A DNA stretch of 10,459 nt from Candidatus Poribacteria bacterium (GCA_007571355.1 RKRO01000514.1:1-10459); one strand, 5' to 3'; shown: positions 1-6,169, numbered from the stretch's first letter. Notes: generated by a model not told the origin, from the sequence alone. Translations and numbers: made by a program.

Positions 1-101
1 GACATAACGTGCAGAACAGGGTAAAAAAACCAACATATCAAATAAACGATGAGAGGGACAGGGTTACGGAACATGAACAATAGCGTTTTTGAAATTTTCA
101 C
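1..101 (-). CDS. Possible N-terminus of a membrane-anchored or secreted protein, cut by the window edge
   Basis: Reading leftward on the minus strand, a GTG at 101-99 opens a frame that stays open to the first base of the window (33 codons). An AGGAAG Shine-Dalgarno-like motif lies 7 nt upstream. The start reads MKISKTLLFMF, with the GTG read as Met, and is followed by a hydrophobic stretch rich in V, L, I, F, Y and W, as in a signal anchor or uncleaved signal peptide. The frame has the same direction as folD and the short-chain dehydrogenase, but about 250 nt and a palindromic repeat separate them, so it is probably transcribed separately. The family cannot be named from 33 residues, and a chance open frame is possible. 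The opposite-strand 70-codon frame at 49-261 has no ribosome binding site and is less convincing. Confidence 0.3.
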   Translation of the reverse strand, partial: MKISKTLLFMFRNPVPLIVYLICWFFYPVLHVM

Positions 102-290
102 AGCATCACTTCCTCACATCCGAACGCTTGATTTAAAGTTTTCGGGCATTATGGAGAGATTTTCATCTTTAGTTGCGCCGCTATCCGTTTTCTTCAAAAA
201 AGTGGTTTTCCGCAGATGCCCTTCCTATTTCGCTTTAATCTCTTCCCCTGCGCGGTCGTAGTGCCTTGTAAAATCGCCTGCGGTGAAGAG

Positions 291-323
291 TTGTAGGTCG
301 GGTAGCGCGTAGCGAAACCCGAC
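291..323. repeat. REP-like palindromic repeat
   Basis: The sequence contains GTAGGTCGGGTAGCG followed by AGCGAAACCCGAC. The arms GTCGGGT (297-303) and ACCCGAC (317-323) form a perfect 7-bp stem around a GC-rich loop. It lies 32 nt past the stop of the short-chain dehydrogenase gene. It could slow or end minus-strand transcription, although no T-run follows it. The motif is a sequence relative of the arms of the larger element at 10151-10446 (GTAGGTTGGGTTGAGCG and GAAACCCAAC), so it is probably one member of a dispersed family in this genome. Confidence 0.5.
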
Positions 324-354
324 AAGATGAGACGGTTTCCTTACTTAAAGCGAA

Positions 355-1119
355 CTACCACGCCACCCAGCCGCCATCAACCGCAATCGTTTGGCCCGTC
401 ACCCAATTCGCGGCATCCGATGCTAAAAACAGCACAGCACCGACGACCTCGTCCACCTCACCGACACGCCCCATTGGAATCCGGCGGACAACATCCTCAT
501 AAAATTCTTTGCGTTGTAGAAGCACATCTGCAAGCGGAGTCCGCGTAAACGCGGGCGCGACAGCGTTCACAGTGACGTTATGCGGTGCCCATTCAACGGC
601 AAGTCCTTTCGTTAAGAGCACAACACCTCCCTTACTCCCAGAATACGCTGTCCGCAACGGTCCCCCGACCAACCCCATCGTTGACGAGATATTGATAATC
701 TTACCGTTTTCGCGTTCTATCATCGGTTTCACGAGCGTCTGCGTTAAAAAGAACAGCCCTTTGAGATTGAGATCGTAGATCGCATCCCAATCCTCTTCGG
801 TCAACTCAAGCGCGGGTTTCGGGCGATTCGTCCCCGCGTTGTTCACGAGCACATCCACTCTGCCCCAAACGTCAATCGCTACCTGCGCACCTTGATCAAC
901 CTGTGCCAGATCACTAACATCAAATACAACCGATTCTGCTTCGCCGCCATTCGCGCGAATCTCGTTCGCGACTGTCTCAAGGTCAGACAGGGTACGGCTG
1001 TTCAAAATGACTTTCGCGCCCATCTGTGCAGCGGCAAGTGCTATGCCTCTGCCGATCCCTTTGCCGGAACCCGTGATTAACATGACCTTATCTTTCAACT
1101 CAAATCCTGGAAATGCCAT
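355..1119 (-). CDS. Short-chain dehydrogenase/reductase, gluconate 5-dehydrogenase/KduD-like
   Basis: This 254-residue protein is a complete classical SDR: a cytosolic Rossmann-fold oxidoreductase acting on an alcohol or ketone. Visible motifs are the nucleotide loop TGSGKGIG (16-23), NNAG (93-96), Asn118, Ser146, and the catalytic Tyr159-x3-Lys163. An NSR sequence after the second strand (40-42), rather than an acidic residue, suggests NADP(H). The ending TIAVDGGW and the helix around LTEEDWDAIYDLNLKGLFF resemble gluconate 5-dehydrogenase and 2-deoxy-D-gluconate 3-dehydrogenase (KduD), both acting on uronate or gluconate intermediates. FabG-like reductases are the main alternative, so the substrate is not settled. 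The ATG lies 3 nt after the folD stop, and its GGAGG ribosome binding site sits inside the last folD codons, which implies translational coupling. Confidence 0.92.
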   Translation of the reverse strand: MAFPGFELKDKVMLITGSGKGIGRGIALAAAQMGAKVILNSRTLSDLETVANEIRANGGEAESVVFDVSDLAQVDQGAQVAIDVWGRVDVLVNNAGTNRPKPALELTEEDWDAIYDLNLKGLFFLTQTLVKPMIERENGKIINISSTMGLVGGPLRTAYSGSKGGVVLLTKGLAVEWAPHNVTVNAVAPAFTRTPLADVLLQRKEFYEDVVRRIPMGRVGEVDEVVGAVLFLASDAANWVTGQTIAVDGGWVAW

Positions 1120-1122
1120 AGT

Positions 1123-1956
1123 TCAACCTCCAATCGCTAATTTCAAAGTATTTTCTAACAACATTGCGCGCGTCATAGGGCCCACACCGCCCGGAACCGG
1201 TGTGATAAACCCCGCAACCGCTTTAACTTCCTCAAACTTCACATCCCCAATCGCCCGTCCGTTCACGTGGTTGATACCGACATCAATAACGACTGCCCCC
1301 GGTTTCACCATATCCGCAGTGATGAACTCGGCTCTGCCGATAGCGACGACAAGAATGTCCGCTTTTCGAGTTTCTCCTTTGAGATCCGCCGTGCGAGAGT
1401 GGCAATAGGTAACGGTGGCATTCCGGTTCAGCAGCATCAGTCCGACCGGCTTTCCCACAAGTGGACTTCTACCGATACAGACCGCGTGCTTGCCCTCAAT
1501 CTTTTCACCACTTAATTCAATTAGCCGGATGATTCCTGTTGGTGTACACGGTGTCACCCCCTCGCGGTTAATAAGGAGATTCCCCAAGTTAACAGGATTT
1601 AATCCATCCGCGTCTTTGTATGGAGTGATTGTATCAATAACAGCCTCTTTTTCTATAGGCACCGGCAGCGGCATCTGCACCAATATCCCATGGATATCCA
1701 CGCGCGCATTCAAGGCTTCAATATGCGCGATAAGGGATTCTTGACTGATGTCTGCAGGGAGATGGTGAACTTCGGAATGAAAATGGACCTTCTCACAATC
1801 GCGTTGTTTATGTTTGATGTAGAGCGTTGATGCAGGATCAGTGCCGACTTGAACCACAGCGAGGCCAGGCGTAAATGTTAGTTTTTTTAACCTGCGCCGG
1901 ATCTGGCTCCGGACACGCTGCGCAAGACGGCTGCCATTAAGAAGTTCGGCTGGCAA
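1123..1956 (-). CDS. folD: Bifunctional methylenetetrahydrofolate dehydrogenase/methenyltetrahydrofolate cyclohydrolase
   Basis: FolD interconverts 5,10-methylene-, 5,10-methenyl- and 10-formyl-tetrahydrofolate in the cytosol, using NADP(H). The 277-residue product has the family hallmarks: catalytic Tyr46 and Lys50 (YIKHK), VQMPLP around Gln94, DADGLNP around Asp117, the nucleotide motif GRSPLVGKP (162-170), and PGGVGPMT (256-262). I place the start at a TTG (1956-1954), 9 nt after GGAGG. Its reading, MPAELLNGSRLAQRV, aligns with the E. coli N-terminus. The ATG at 1963-1961 is out of frame. In-frame ATGs further upstream (for example 2037) lack a ribosome binding site and would add residues foreign to FolD. 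It is the first gene of a minus-strand pair with the SDR. Confidence 0.94.
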   Translation of the reverse strand: MPAELLNGSRLAQRVRSQIRRRLKKLTFTPGLAVVQVGTDPASTLYIKHKQRDCEKVHFHSEVHHLPADISQESLIAHIEALNARVDIHGILVQMPLPVPIEKEAVIDTITPYKDADGLNPVNLGNLLINREGVTPCTPTGIIRLIELSGEKIEGKHAVCIGRSPLVGKPVGLMLLNRNATVTYCHSRTADLKGETRKADILVVAIGRAEFITADMVKPGAVVIDVGINHVNGRAIGDVKFEEVKAVAGFITPVPGGVGPMTRAMLLENTLKLAIGG

Positions 1957-2064
1957 ATTCCATTTCCTCCAATTACGTTTCTCTCGGCAAATGCACTCAA
2001 TCTGAATACCAACTTTTTGCGGGCTTTTAATAAACATTACACTATACCGCTTGTCTGTAGGTAT

Positions 2065-2093
2065 AATATAACACATTGTTTTTATGAATACAA
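2065..2093 (-). promoter_or_regulatory. Candidate promoter for folD
   Basis: On the minus strand, TTGTAT (2093-2088) and TATATT (2070-2065) are 17 bp apart, about 110 nt upstream of the folD TTG start. The -10 box matches five of six consensus bases; the -35 box is weak. The surroundings are A/T-rich, so this could be chance. Confidence 0.25.
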
Positions 2094-2136
2094 ATCTTTT
2101 TTTTCCTTTCCAATACATCGCGGTTTCAAGCCCTGC

Positions 2137-2205
2137 CTGATCCTTTTCTGATTCATCAAACTGTCCACGCAGTGCAGCTGGGAGTGAGATCGTCACTTTT
2201 TTCTT
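2137..2205 (-). pseudogene. Possible fragment of a ribbon-helix-helix (CopG/Arc-type) protein
   Basis: In frame with the upstream extension of folD, the minus strand reads KKKVTISLPAALRGQFDESE and then KDQ. A basic start, a VTISLP strand and an amphipathic helix are typical of the first half of a ribbon-helix-helix DNA-binding domain or antitoxin. An AAAGGAG motif precedes it by a short distance. The second helix (usually with a SxxIRxAL-type pattern) is absent: the frame continues into unrelated sequence, and neither alternative frame restores it. If real, this is a truncated relic. At this length the resemblance could be accidental. Confidence 0.25.
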
Positions 2206-2225
2206 GGCACTATTTTCTCCTTTTC

Positions 2226-2363
2226 CTGAGTACGCTGAAATTTTCAGAGTACAGTTCCGAATACGGATACCTAAAATTGCCCAAATATCAGTCATAGCAA
2301 GCGTTCCCAGCCTCTTTCACAATCCTATAATTTTCCGATGGACTCTGAATACTCTGAAATTTT
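2226..2363. promoter_or_regulatory. Operator-like motif cluster (TACTCTGAAA and a 23-bp dyad)
   Basis: At 2230-2252 there is a near-perfect dyad centred on 2241: GTAC, one base, CTGAAA, T, TTTCAG, one base, GTAC, with 10 of 11 symmetric pairs matching. The half-site TACTCTGAAA on the minus strand (2251-2242) occurs again exactly on the plus strand at 2350-2359. That copy is immediately preceded by another ACTCTGAA at 2342-2349. The segments 2226-2244 and 2345-2363 match at 17 of 19 positions, 119 bp apart. Such spaced half-sites in a divergent intergenic region suggest a binding site for a regulator of one or both flanking units. A decayed dispersed repeat is the alternative. Confidence 0.35.
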
Positions 2364-2510
2364 TGAATATTTCTCCATAAACCCCCAAGACTCCCGAACC
2401 TAAATTGAATGACAAATATGTTGATCGCATGAGCAGCTAACGCATCTTCATTCCTCCAACGCCCCACTGTCCCATCTCTCGTCAAAGATTTTACGCCCAC
2501 ACAAAAACGC

Positions 2511-2541
2511 TTGAAAAAAATCACCAGATGTGGAATAATAT
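2511..2541 (+). promoter_or_regulatory. Candidate promoter for the plus-strand gene run
   Basis: TTGAAA (2511-2516) is followed 17 bp later by AATAAT (2534-2539), or 19 bp later by TAATAT (2536-2541). This is about 75 nt upstream of the first oxidoreductase start. The spacing and -35 are good, but the -10 is ambiguous in A/T-rich sequence. Confidence 0.3.
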
Positions 2542-2617
2542 ATAAAAGCGTTAAAATAGCTTTGTAGGGCGAAACTTGCAAGCCCATTTTAAACATCAAA
2601 AGGAGAAAACACGCAAA

Positions 2618-3790
2618 ATGCCACTGGATAGAAAAATACGTTATGGGATGGTCGGTGGCGGGCCAGACGCATTCATCGGTGCTGTCCATCGGAAAGCCGC
2701 AGCGCTTGATGGTGAAATCGAACTCGTCGCAGGCGCGTTCTCATCATCACCCGAAAAATCACGTCAACAAGGCGCAGAACTCTTCCTCGACGCAACCCGG
2801 GTCTACGGCTCTTACCGCGAAATGGCAGAAAAAGAGAGCCAGCTCCCTCAAGGCGAACGCATCGACTTTGTCTCAATTGTAACACCGAATCACGTCCATT
2901 TCGATGTCGCCAAAACCTTCATTGAAGCAGGATTCCACGTCGTCTGTGATAAACCGATGACGACAACGGTTGCCGATGCCGAGGCGTTGTGCCAACTCGT
3001 CAAACAACACGATGTCGTTTTCGCACTCACACACAATTACACAGGCTACCCGATGGTCAAGCAGGCACGAGAACTCGTGAAAGCCGGTAAACTCGGAACG
3101 CTCCGTAAAATCGTTGTAGAATACCCACAGGGTTGGCTCGCAACGTTTCTGGAAGACGAAGGCGCGAAACAAGCCGTCTGGCGCACCGACCCCAAACAAG
3201 CAGGTGCCTCCTCTTGTATCGGGGACATCGGTTCCCACGCTGAAAACTTAGCACATTATATCACCGGACTCGACATCCAAGAAATCTGCGCAGACATGAC
3301 AACCTTCGTAGAAGGACGACTCTTAGAAGATGACGGAAACCTACTCGTACATTATGAAAATGGAGTCCGCGGGGTCCTCTACGCTTCACAGATTTCAGTG
3401 GGCGAAGAGAACAACCTACGCATCCGCGTTTACGGCACAGATGCCTCGTTAGAATGGCACCAAGAGAACCCGAATTATCTCTACGTCCGTTTCCCTGACG
3501 CTCCCGAACAGGTTTACAAACGCGGAAACGACTACCTCTCCGAAATCGTCCAGCACAACTCACGGATCCCCTTCGGACACCCGGAAGCATTTATTGAGGC
3601 ATTCGCGAATATCTATGTCAACGCCGCCCGGACAATCGCCGCGAAAATCGCACGCGAAACGCCCTCCGAATTCGATACAGATTTCCCAACCGTCCAAGAC
3701 GGGGCACGCGGTGTGCATTTCATCAACGCAGCCGTAGAAAGCGGCAAAAAGCGCGCATGGATTGACGCAAGTTACACGCCACCGGCATAG
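2618..3790 (+). CDS. Gfo/Idh/MocA-family oxidoreductase 1
   Basis: This 390-residue cytosolic protein is an NAD(P)-dependent sugar or cyclitol oxidoreductase of the Gfo/Idh/MocA superfamily. The N-terminal Rossmann fold shows YGMVGGG (9-15) and a strand-loop with TPNHVH (89-94). The usual EKP motif is CDKP here (110-113), keeping catalytic Lys112. The C-terminal sheet domain includes DIGSHAENLAHYITG (203-217), where His207 occupies the usual catalytic histidine position but the usual Asp is replaced by Asn. I chose the ATG at 2618, which starts MPLDRKIRYGMVGGG. An AGGAG lies 12 nt upstream, a somewhat long spacing. An in-frame ATG at 2576 adds 14 residues without homology. Homologues with this GGGP-AFIG signature are commonly paired with a TIM-barrel isomerase, as here. 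The substrate is unknown. Confidence 0.92.
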   Translation: MPLDRKIRYGMVGGGPDAFIGAVHRKAAALDGEIELVAGAFSSSPEKSRQQGAELFLDATRVYGSYREMAEKESQLPQGERIDFVSIVTPNHVHFDVAKTFIEAGFHVVCDKPMTTTVADAEALCQLVKQHDVVFALTHNYTGYPMVKQARELVKAGKLGTLRKIVVEYPQGWLATFLEDEGAKQAVWRTDPKQAGASSCIGDIGSHAENLAHYITGLDIQEICADMTTFVEGRLLEDDGNLLVHYENGVRGVLYASQISVGEENNLRIRVYGTDASLEWHQENPNYLYVRFPDAPEQVYKRGNDYLSEIVQHNSRIPFGHPEAFIEAFANIYVNAARTIAAKIARETPSEFDTDFPTVQDGARGVHFINAAVESGKKRAWIDASYTPPA

Positions 3791-3797
3791 TCAAATC

Positions 3798-3827
3798 CTG
3801 TTTTACGCGGAAAATCCGCTAAAACAG
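3798..3827. other. Strong stem-loop after oxidoreductase 1
   Basis: CTGTTTTA (3798-3805) pairs with TAAAACAG (3820-3827), and GCGGA (3807-3811) pairs with TCCGC (3815-3819), around an AAA loop with one bulged C. The 13-bp stem begins 7 nt after the stop codon. No T-run follows on the plus strand, so it is more likely an attenuating or mRNA-stabilising hairpin than a classic intrinsic terminator. Confidence 0.45.
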
Positions 3828-3842
3828 AAAAGGAAGATACAC

Positions 3843-3920
3843 ATGGGAACCTACCCAGAACCGACAAGAACGTTCTCACTCAGTCCTCCTAAACGCACCG
3901 CAAGGAAAATAAAAATATGA
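3843..3920 (+). CDS. Possible 25-codon leader ORF
   Basis: An ATG at 3843 has an AGGAAG ribosome binding site 6 nt upstream and opens 25 codons, ending in TGA at 3918-3920. The peptide starts MGTYPEPTRTFSLSPP and has a basic tail (KRTARKIKI). It has no recognisable domain. The TGA is immediately followed by the AGGAG of the next gene, so translating this ORF could expose or couple the start of the TIM-barrel gene. It lies just after the 3798-3827 stem-loop. It could equally be an accidental frame in a 144-bp gap; lack of conservation would rule it out. Confidence 0.25.
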   Translation: MGTYPEPTRTFSLSPPKRTARKIKI

Positions 3921-3934
3921 AGGAGTAAACTCTT

Positions 3935-4933
3935 ATGGCAAGACCTGTAACACTCTTTACAGGCCAATGGGCAGACTTAACGTTAGAAGAATTAGCAGAA
4001 AAAGCAAGCGGATGGGGCTATGACGGTTTAGAACTCGCTTGCTGGGGTGACCACTTTGATGTCGATAAAGCACTCACAGATGATAGCTACTGTCAAGGCA
4101 GACACGACTTACTCGCCAAGCACGGGCTAAAAGTCTGGTCCATCAGCAATCACCTCGTCGGACAAGCGGTTTGCGACAACATCGACAGCCGACATCAGGC
4201 GATTTTGTCTGAAGCAATCTGGGGTGATGGTGATCCCGCAGGCGTTCAAGAACGCGCAGCTGAAGAGATGAAAAACACCGCTCGCGCCGCCGCAAAACTG
4301 GGTGTCAACGTCGTCAACGGCTTTACAGGCAGCGCAATATGGCACCTCCTCTACTCATTCCCACCGAACGACCCCGGACAGATTGACGCAGGGTTTGAAG
4401 ACTTCGCCAACCGGTGGAACCCGATTTTCGATGTCTTCGATGAAGTCGGGGTTAAATTCGGACTTGAAGTCCACCCGACCGAAATCGCTTTTGACATCGT
4501 CACCGCGGAACGCGCCATCGAGGCGGTCAACGGTAGAGAAACGTTCGGCTTTAATTACGACCCAAGCCACCTCGGTTATCAAGGCGTTGACTATGTCGCT
4601 TTCCTTGAACGGTTGAGTGATCGCATCTACCACGTTCACATGAAGGATGTCTGGTGGTCAGACACCCCCAGACTATCCGGCGTGTTCGGTGGACACCTGA
4701 ATTTCGGTGATGCACAAAGATATTGGGATTTCCGATCCATCGGTCGCGGCAGCATCAATTTTGAGGCGATCATACGCGCCCTGAATAACATGGAATACGA
4801 CGGACCGCTCTCGATTGAATGGGAAGACAGCGGTATGGATCGCGAACACGGTGCCCGTGAGTCTTGCGCCGCAGTCAAAGGTTACGATTTTGAACCCTCT
4901 GCTGTCGCATTTGATGCTGCGTTCGAGGAATAG
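3935..4933 (+). CDS. Sugar phosphate isomerase/epimerase (xylose isomerase-like TIM barrel)
   Basis: This 332-residue protein belongs to the AP endonuclease 2/xylose isomerase-like TIM-barrel family, cytosolic metal-dependent enzymes that isomerise, epimerise or dehydrate sugars and cyclitols. Four likely metal ligands lie at the expected strand ends: Glu178 (LEVHPTE), Asp209 (NYDPSH), His235 (HVHMKD) and Glu295 (SIEWEDSG), as in the Glu-Asp-His-Glu set of ketose 3-epimerases. The early motif WGYDGLELACWG (27-38) is typical of the family. The ATG at 3935 has AGGAG 9 nt upstream, overlapping the end of the possible leader ORF. With the preceding Gfo/Idh/MocA gene it forms a frequently seen pair, suggesting successive steps on the same sugar or inositol-type compound. 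The exact substrate cannot be read from the sequence. Confidence 0.9.
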   Translation: MARPVTLFTGQWADLTLEELAEKASGWGYDGLELACWGDHFDVDKALTDDSYCQGRHDLLAKHGLKVWSISNHLVGQAVCDNIDSRHQAILSEAIWGDGDPAGVQERAAEEMKNTARAAAKLGVNVVNGFTGSAIWHLLYSFPPNDPGQIDAGFEDFANRWNPIFDVFDEVGVKFGLEVHPTEIAFDIVTAERAIEAVNGRETFGFNYDPSHLGYQGVDYVAFLERLSDRIYHVHMKDVWWSDTPRLSGVFGGHLNFGDAQRYWDFRSIGRGSINFEAIIRALNNMEYDGPLSIEWEDSGMDREHGARESCAAVKGYDFEPSAVAFDAAFEE

Positions 4934-4952
4934 GAAGTTTGAACACTGTTTC

Positions 4953-4972
4953 GGCGGGGGAGCCTCCCCGCC
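4953..4972. other. GC-rich stem-loop between TIM-barrel and lyase-like genes
   Basis: GGCGGGG (4953-4959) pairs perfectly with CCCCGCC (4966-4972), with a G-T pair extending the stem towards a four-base loop. It begins 19 nt after the TIM-barrel stop. No T-run follows, so it may attenuate transcription or protect the upstream message, or be a dispersed REP-like element. Confidence 0.45.
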
Positions 4973-5035
4973 ACCTTTCAGGTAAAGACACTCAAAGATA
5001 GACCCCGGCGTTTAACCGCAAGGAAAATCAGAAGA

Positions 5036-6169
5036 ATGGCGAAAGGCACCGTCTACGGATCCGAATCCCGAACCTTTGATGACAGACGCACTGGAACGCG
5101 TATCCGGCAGGTTACGACTGCATCTGCACCGCATCACCACCCGTTCTTTATCATACCGGCGTACGACGATGCGATGCGACGACTCAGCTTTATCTCGTAC
5201 CGGACCGGTACGCCACAGATATTCGCGGAAGAACGCGCGACCGGTGAACTTCGCCAGTTAACAAACAGAACCGACCTTACAGAATGGTCTGTGCATCCGG
5301 CGCACAATGGCGAGGCGATCTTCTTTACCGCAGGGACAAGTGGATGGCGACTCGACTTGGAAACGCTTGAGGAGGAGGAACTCGTTAATTTTGACACCGT
5401 TTGCAAGTCAAAACTCGCTGTTAAAAGTACCGCAACATCGATGAAAGACGAAGGTATGGTCGCCGCAGCGATGGGAACAACCGCACTCAGCCACGATGAT
5501 AAATGGTGGGCGGTCAGATTCAACATCGGTAAAGAATCCGCACTCGCTATCGTAGATACAGATACCGGTGAAAGCGATCTTATCCTCCAACGGGACAGTA
5601 TCGGACACCTTCAATTCTGTCCTGACGACGCTAACCTACTCTATTATGCTGGGTCCCTTACCGATCGCGTATGGATAATCCAGCGGGATGGCAGCGGAAA
5701 CCGCCGGCTCTATGCCCGCAATGTTGAAAAGGGTGAGTGGATCACACACGAAACATGGATACCCGGAACGCGAGAACTCGCTTTCGTTGACTGGCCCCGC
5801 GGGGTGAGATGCATCAATGTTGATACGGGGACAGAACGACAGGTGACAACCTTCAACGCTTGGCACGCGATTAGTAACCCCGAAGGTACACGTATGGTCG
5901 CAGATACCAACTTCCCAGACACCGGTATTAAAATTTTCGATCCACGGGACGGTATCGGCAAGCCCAAGACGTTATGCTACCCTGACGCTTCGTCTATCGG
6001 TGAACATTGGAACGCTCCGTTTCCTTATGCAAACGGGCCGGTTCAGGTTTATGCCCCGCAGCATACGCACCCGCACCCATCTTTCAGTCCAGACGGAAAA
6101 CATATCGTATTTACATCCGACCGTACCGGATATGCCCAAATCTATGAGGCAACCCTCGGTAACTTATAA
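5036..6169 (+). CDS. Oligogalacturonate lyase-like beta-propeller (PL22 family)
   Basis: This 377-residue protein resembles family PL22 oligogalacturonate lyases, which cleave short pectic oligouronides by beta-elimination in the cytoplasm. It opens MAKG like Erwinia Ogl and shows propeller-blade repeats (for example HPSFSPDGKHIVFTSDRTG, 347-365). Known PL22 enzymes bind Mn2+ through three His and one Gln. Candidate equivalents are His277 (WHAISN), Gln342, His345 and His347 (QHTHPH). His238 (THETW) and Arg211 (TDRVW) match conserved active-site positions as I recall them. No signal peptide is seen, so it acts in the cytosol. The residue before Gln342 is Pro, where my recalled Ogl sequence has Arg, so specificity may differ. 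A weak AAGGA ribosome binding site lies 11 nt upstream. TolB-like propellers without catalysis are the alternative. Confidence 0.82.
   Translation: MAKGTVYGSESRTFDDRRTGTRIRQVTTASAPHHHPFFIIPAYDDAMRRLSFISYRTGTPQIFAEERATGELRQLTNRTDLTEWSVHPAHNGEAIFFTAGTSGWRLDLETLEEEELVNFDTVCKSKLAVKSTATSMKDEGMVAAAMGTTALSHDDKWWAVRFNIGKESALAIVDTDTGESDLILQRDSIGHLQFCPDDANLLYYAGSLTDRVWIIQRDGSGNRRLYARNVEKGEWITHETWIPGTRELAFVDWPRGVRCINVDTGTERQVTTFNAWHAISNPEGTRMVADTNFPDTGIKIFDPRDGIGKPKTLCYPDASSIGEHWNAPFPYANGPVQVYAPQHTHPHPSFSPDGKHIVFTSDRTGYAQIYEATLGNL

Larger units (their letters stand above)
1957..2617. other. Divergent intergenic region between folD and the first oxidoreductase
   Basis: These 661 bp separate two divergently transcribed units. 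Long open frames run through them on the minus strand: an N-terminal extension of folD to 2295, and another frame at 2689-2288. Neither has family signatures apart from one short ribbon-helix-helix-like stretch, so I treat the region as mostly regulatory or decayed. It holds a dyad-symmetric motif cluster (2226-2363), candidate promoters on both strands, and A/T-rich DNA near 2505-2560. Confidence 0.5.

Noticed and set aside
49..261. 70-codon open frame on the plus strand
   Set aside because: No ribosome binding site precedes the ATG, the product shows no family pattern, and a better-supported frame lies on the opposite strand.
1957..2300. Tetrahydrofolate riboswitch ahead of folD
   Set aside because: I could not find the conserved core or the pseudoknot-forming loops of the THF riboswitch in the folD leader.
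2288..2689. 133-codon open frame on the minus strand overlapping the start of oxidoreductase 1
   Set aside because: It has no recognisable domain, its beginning overlaps a certain gene on the other strand, and the middle part lies in A/T-rich promoter-like DNA.
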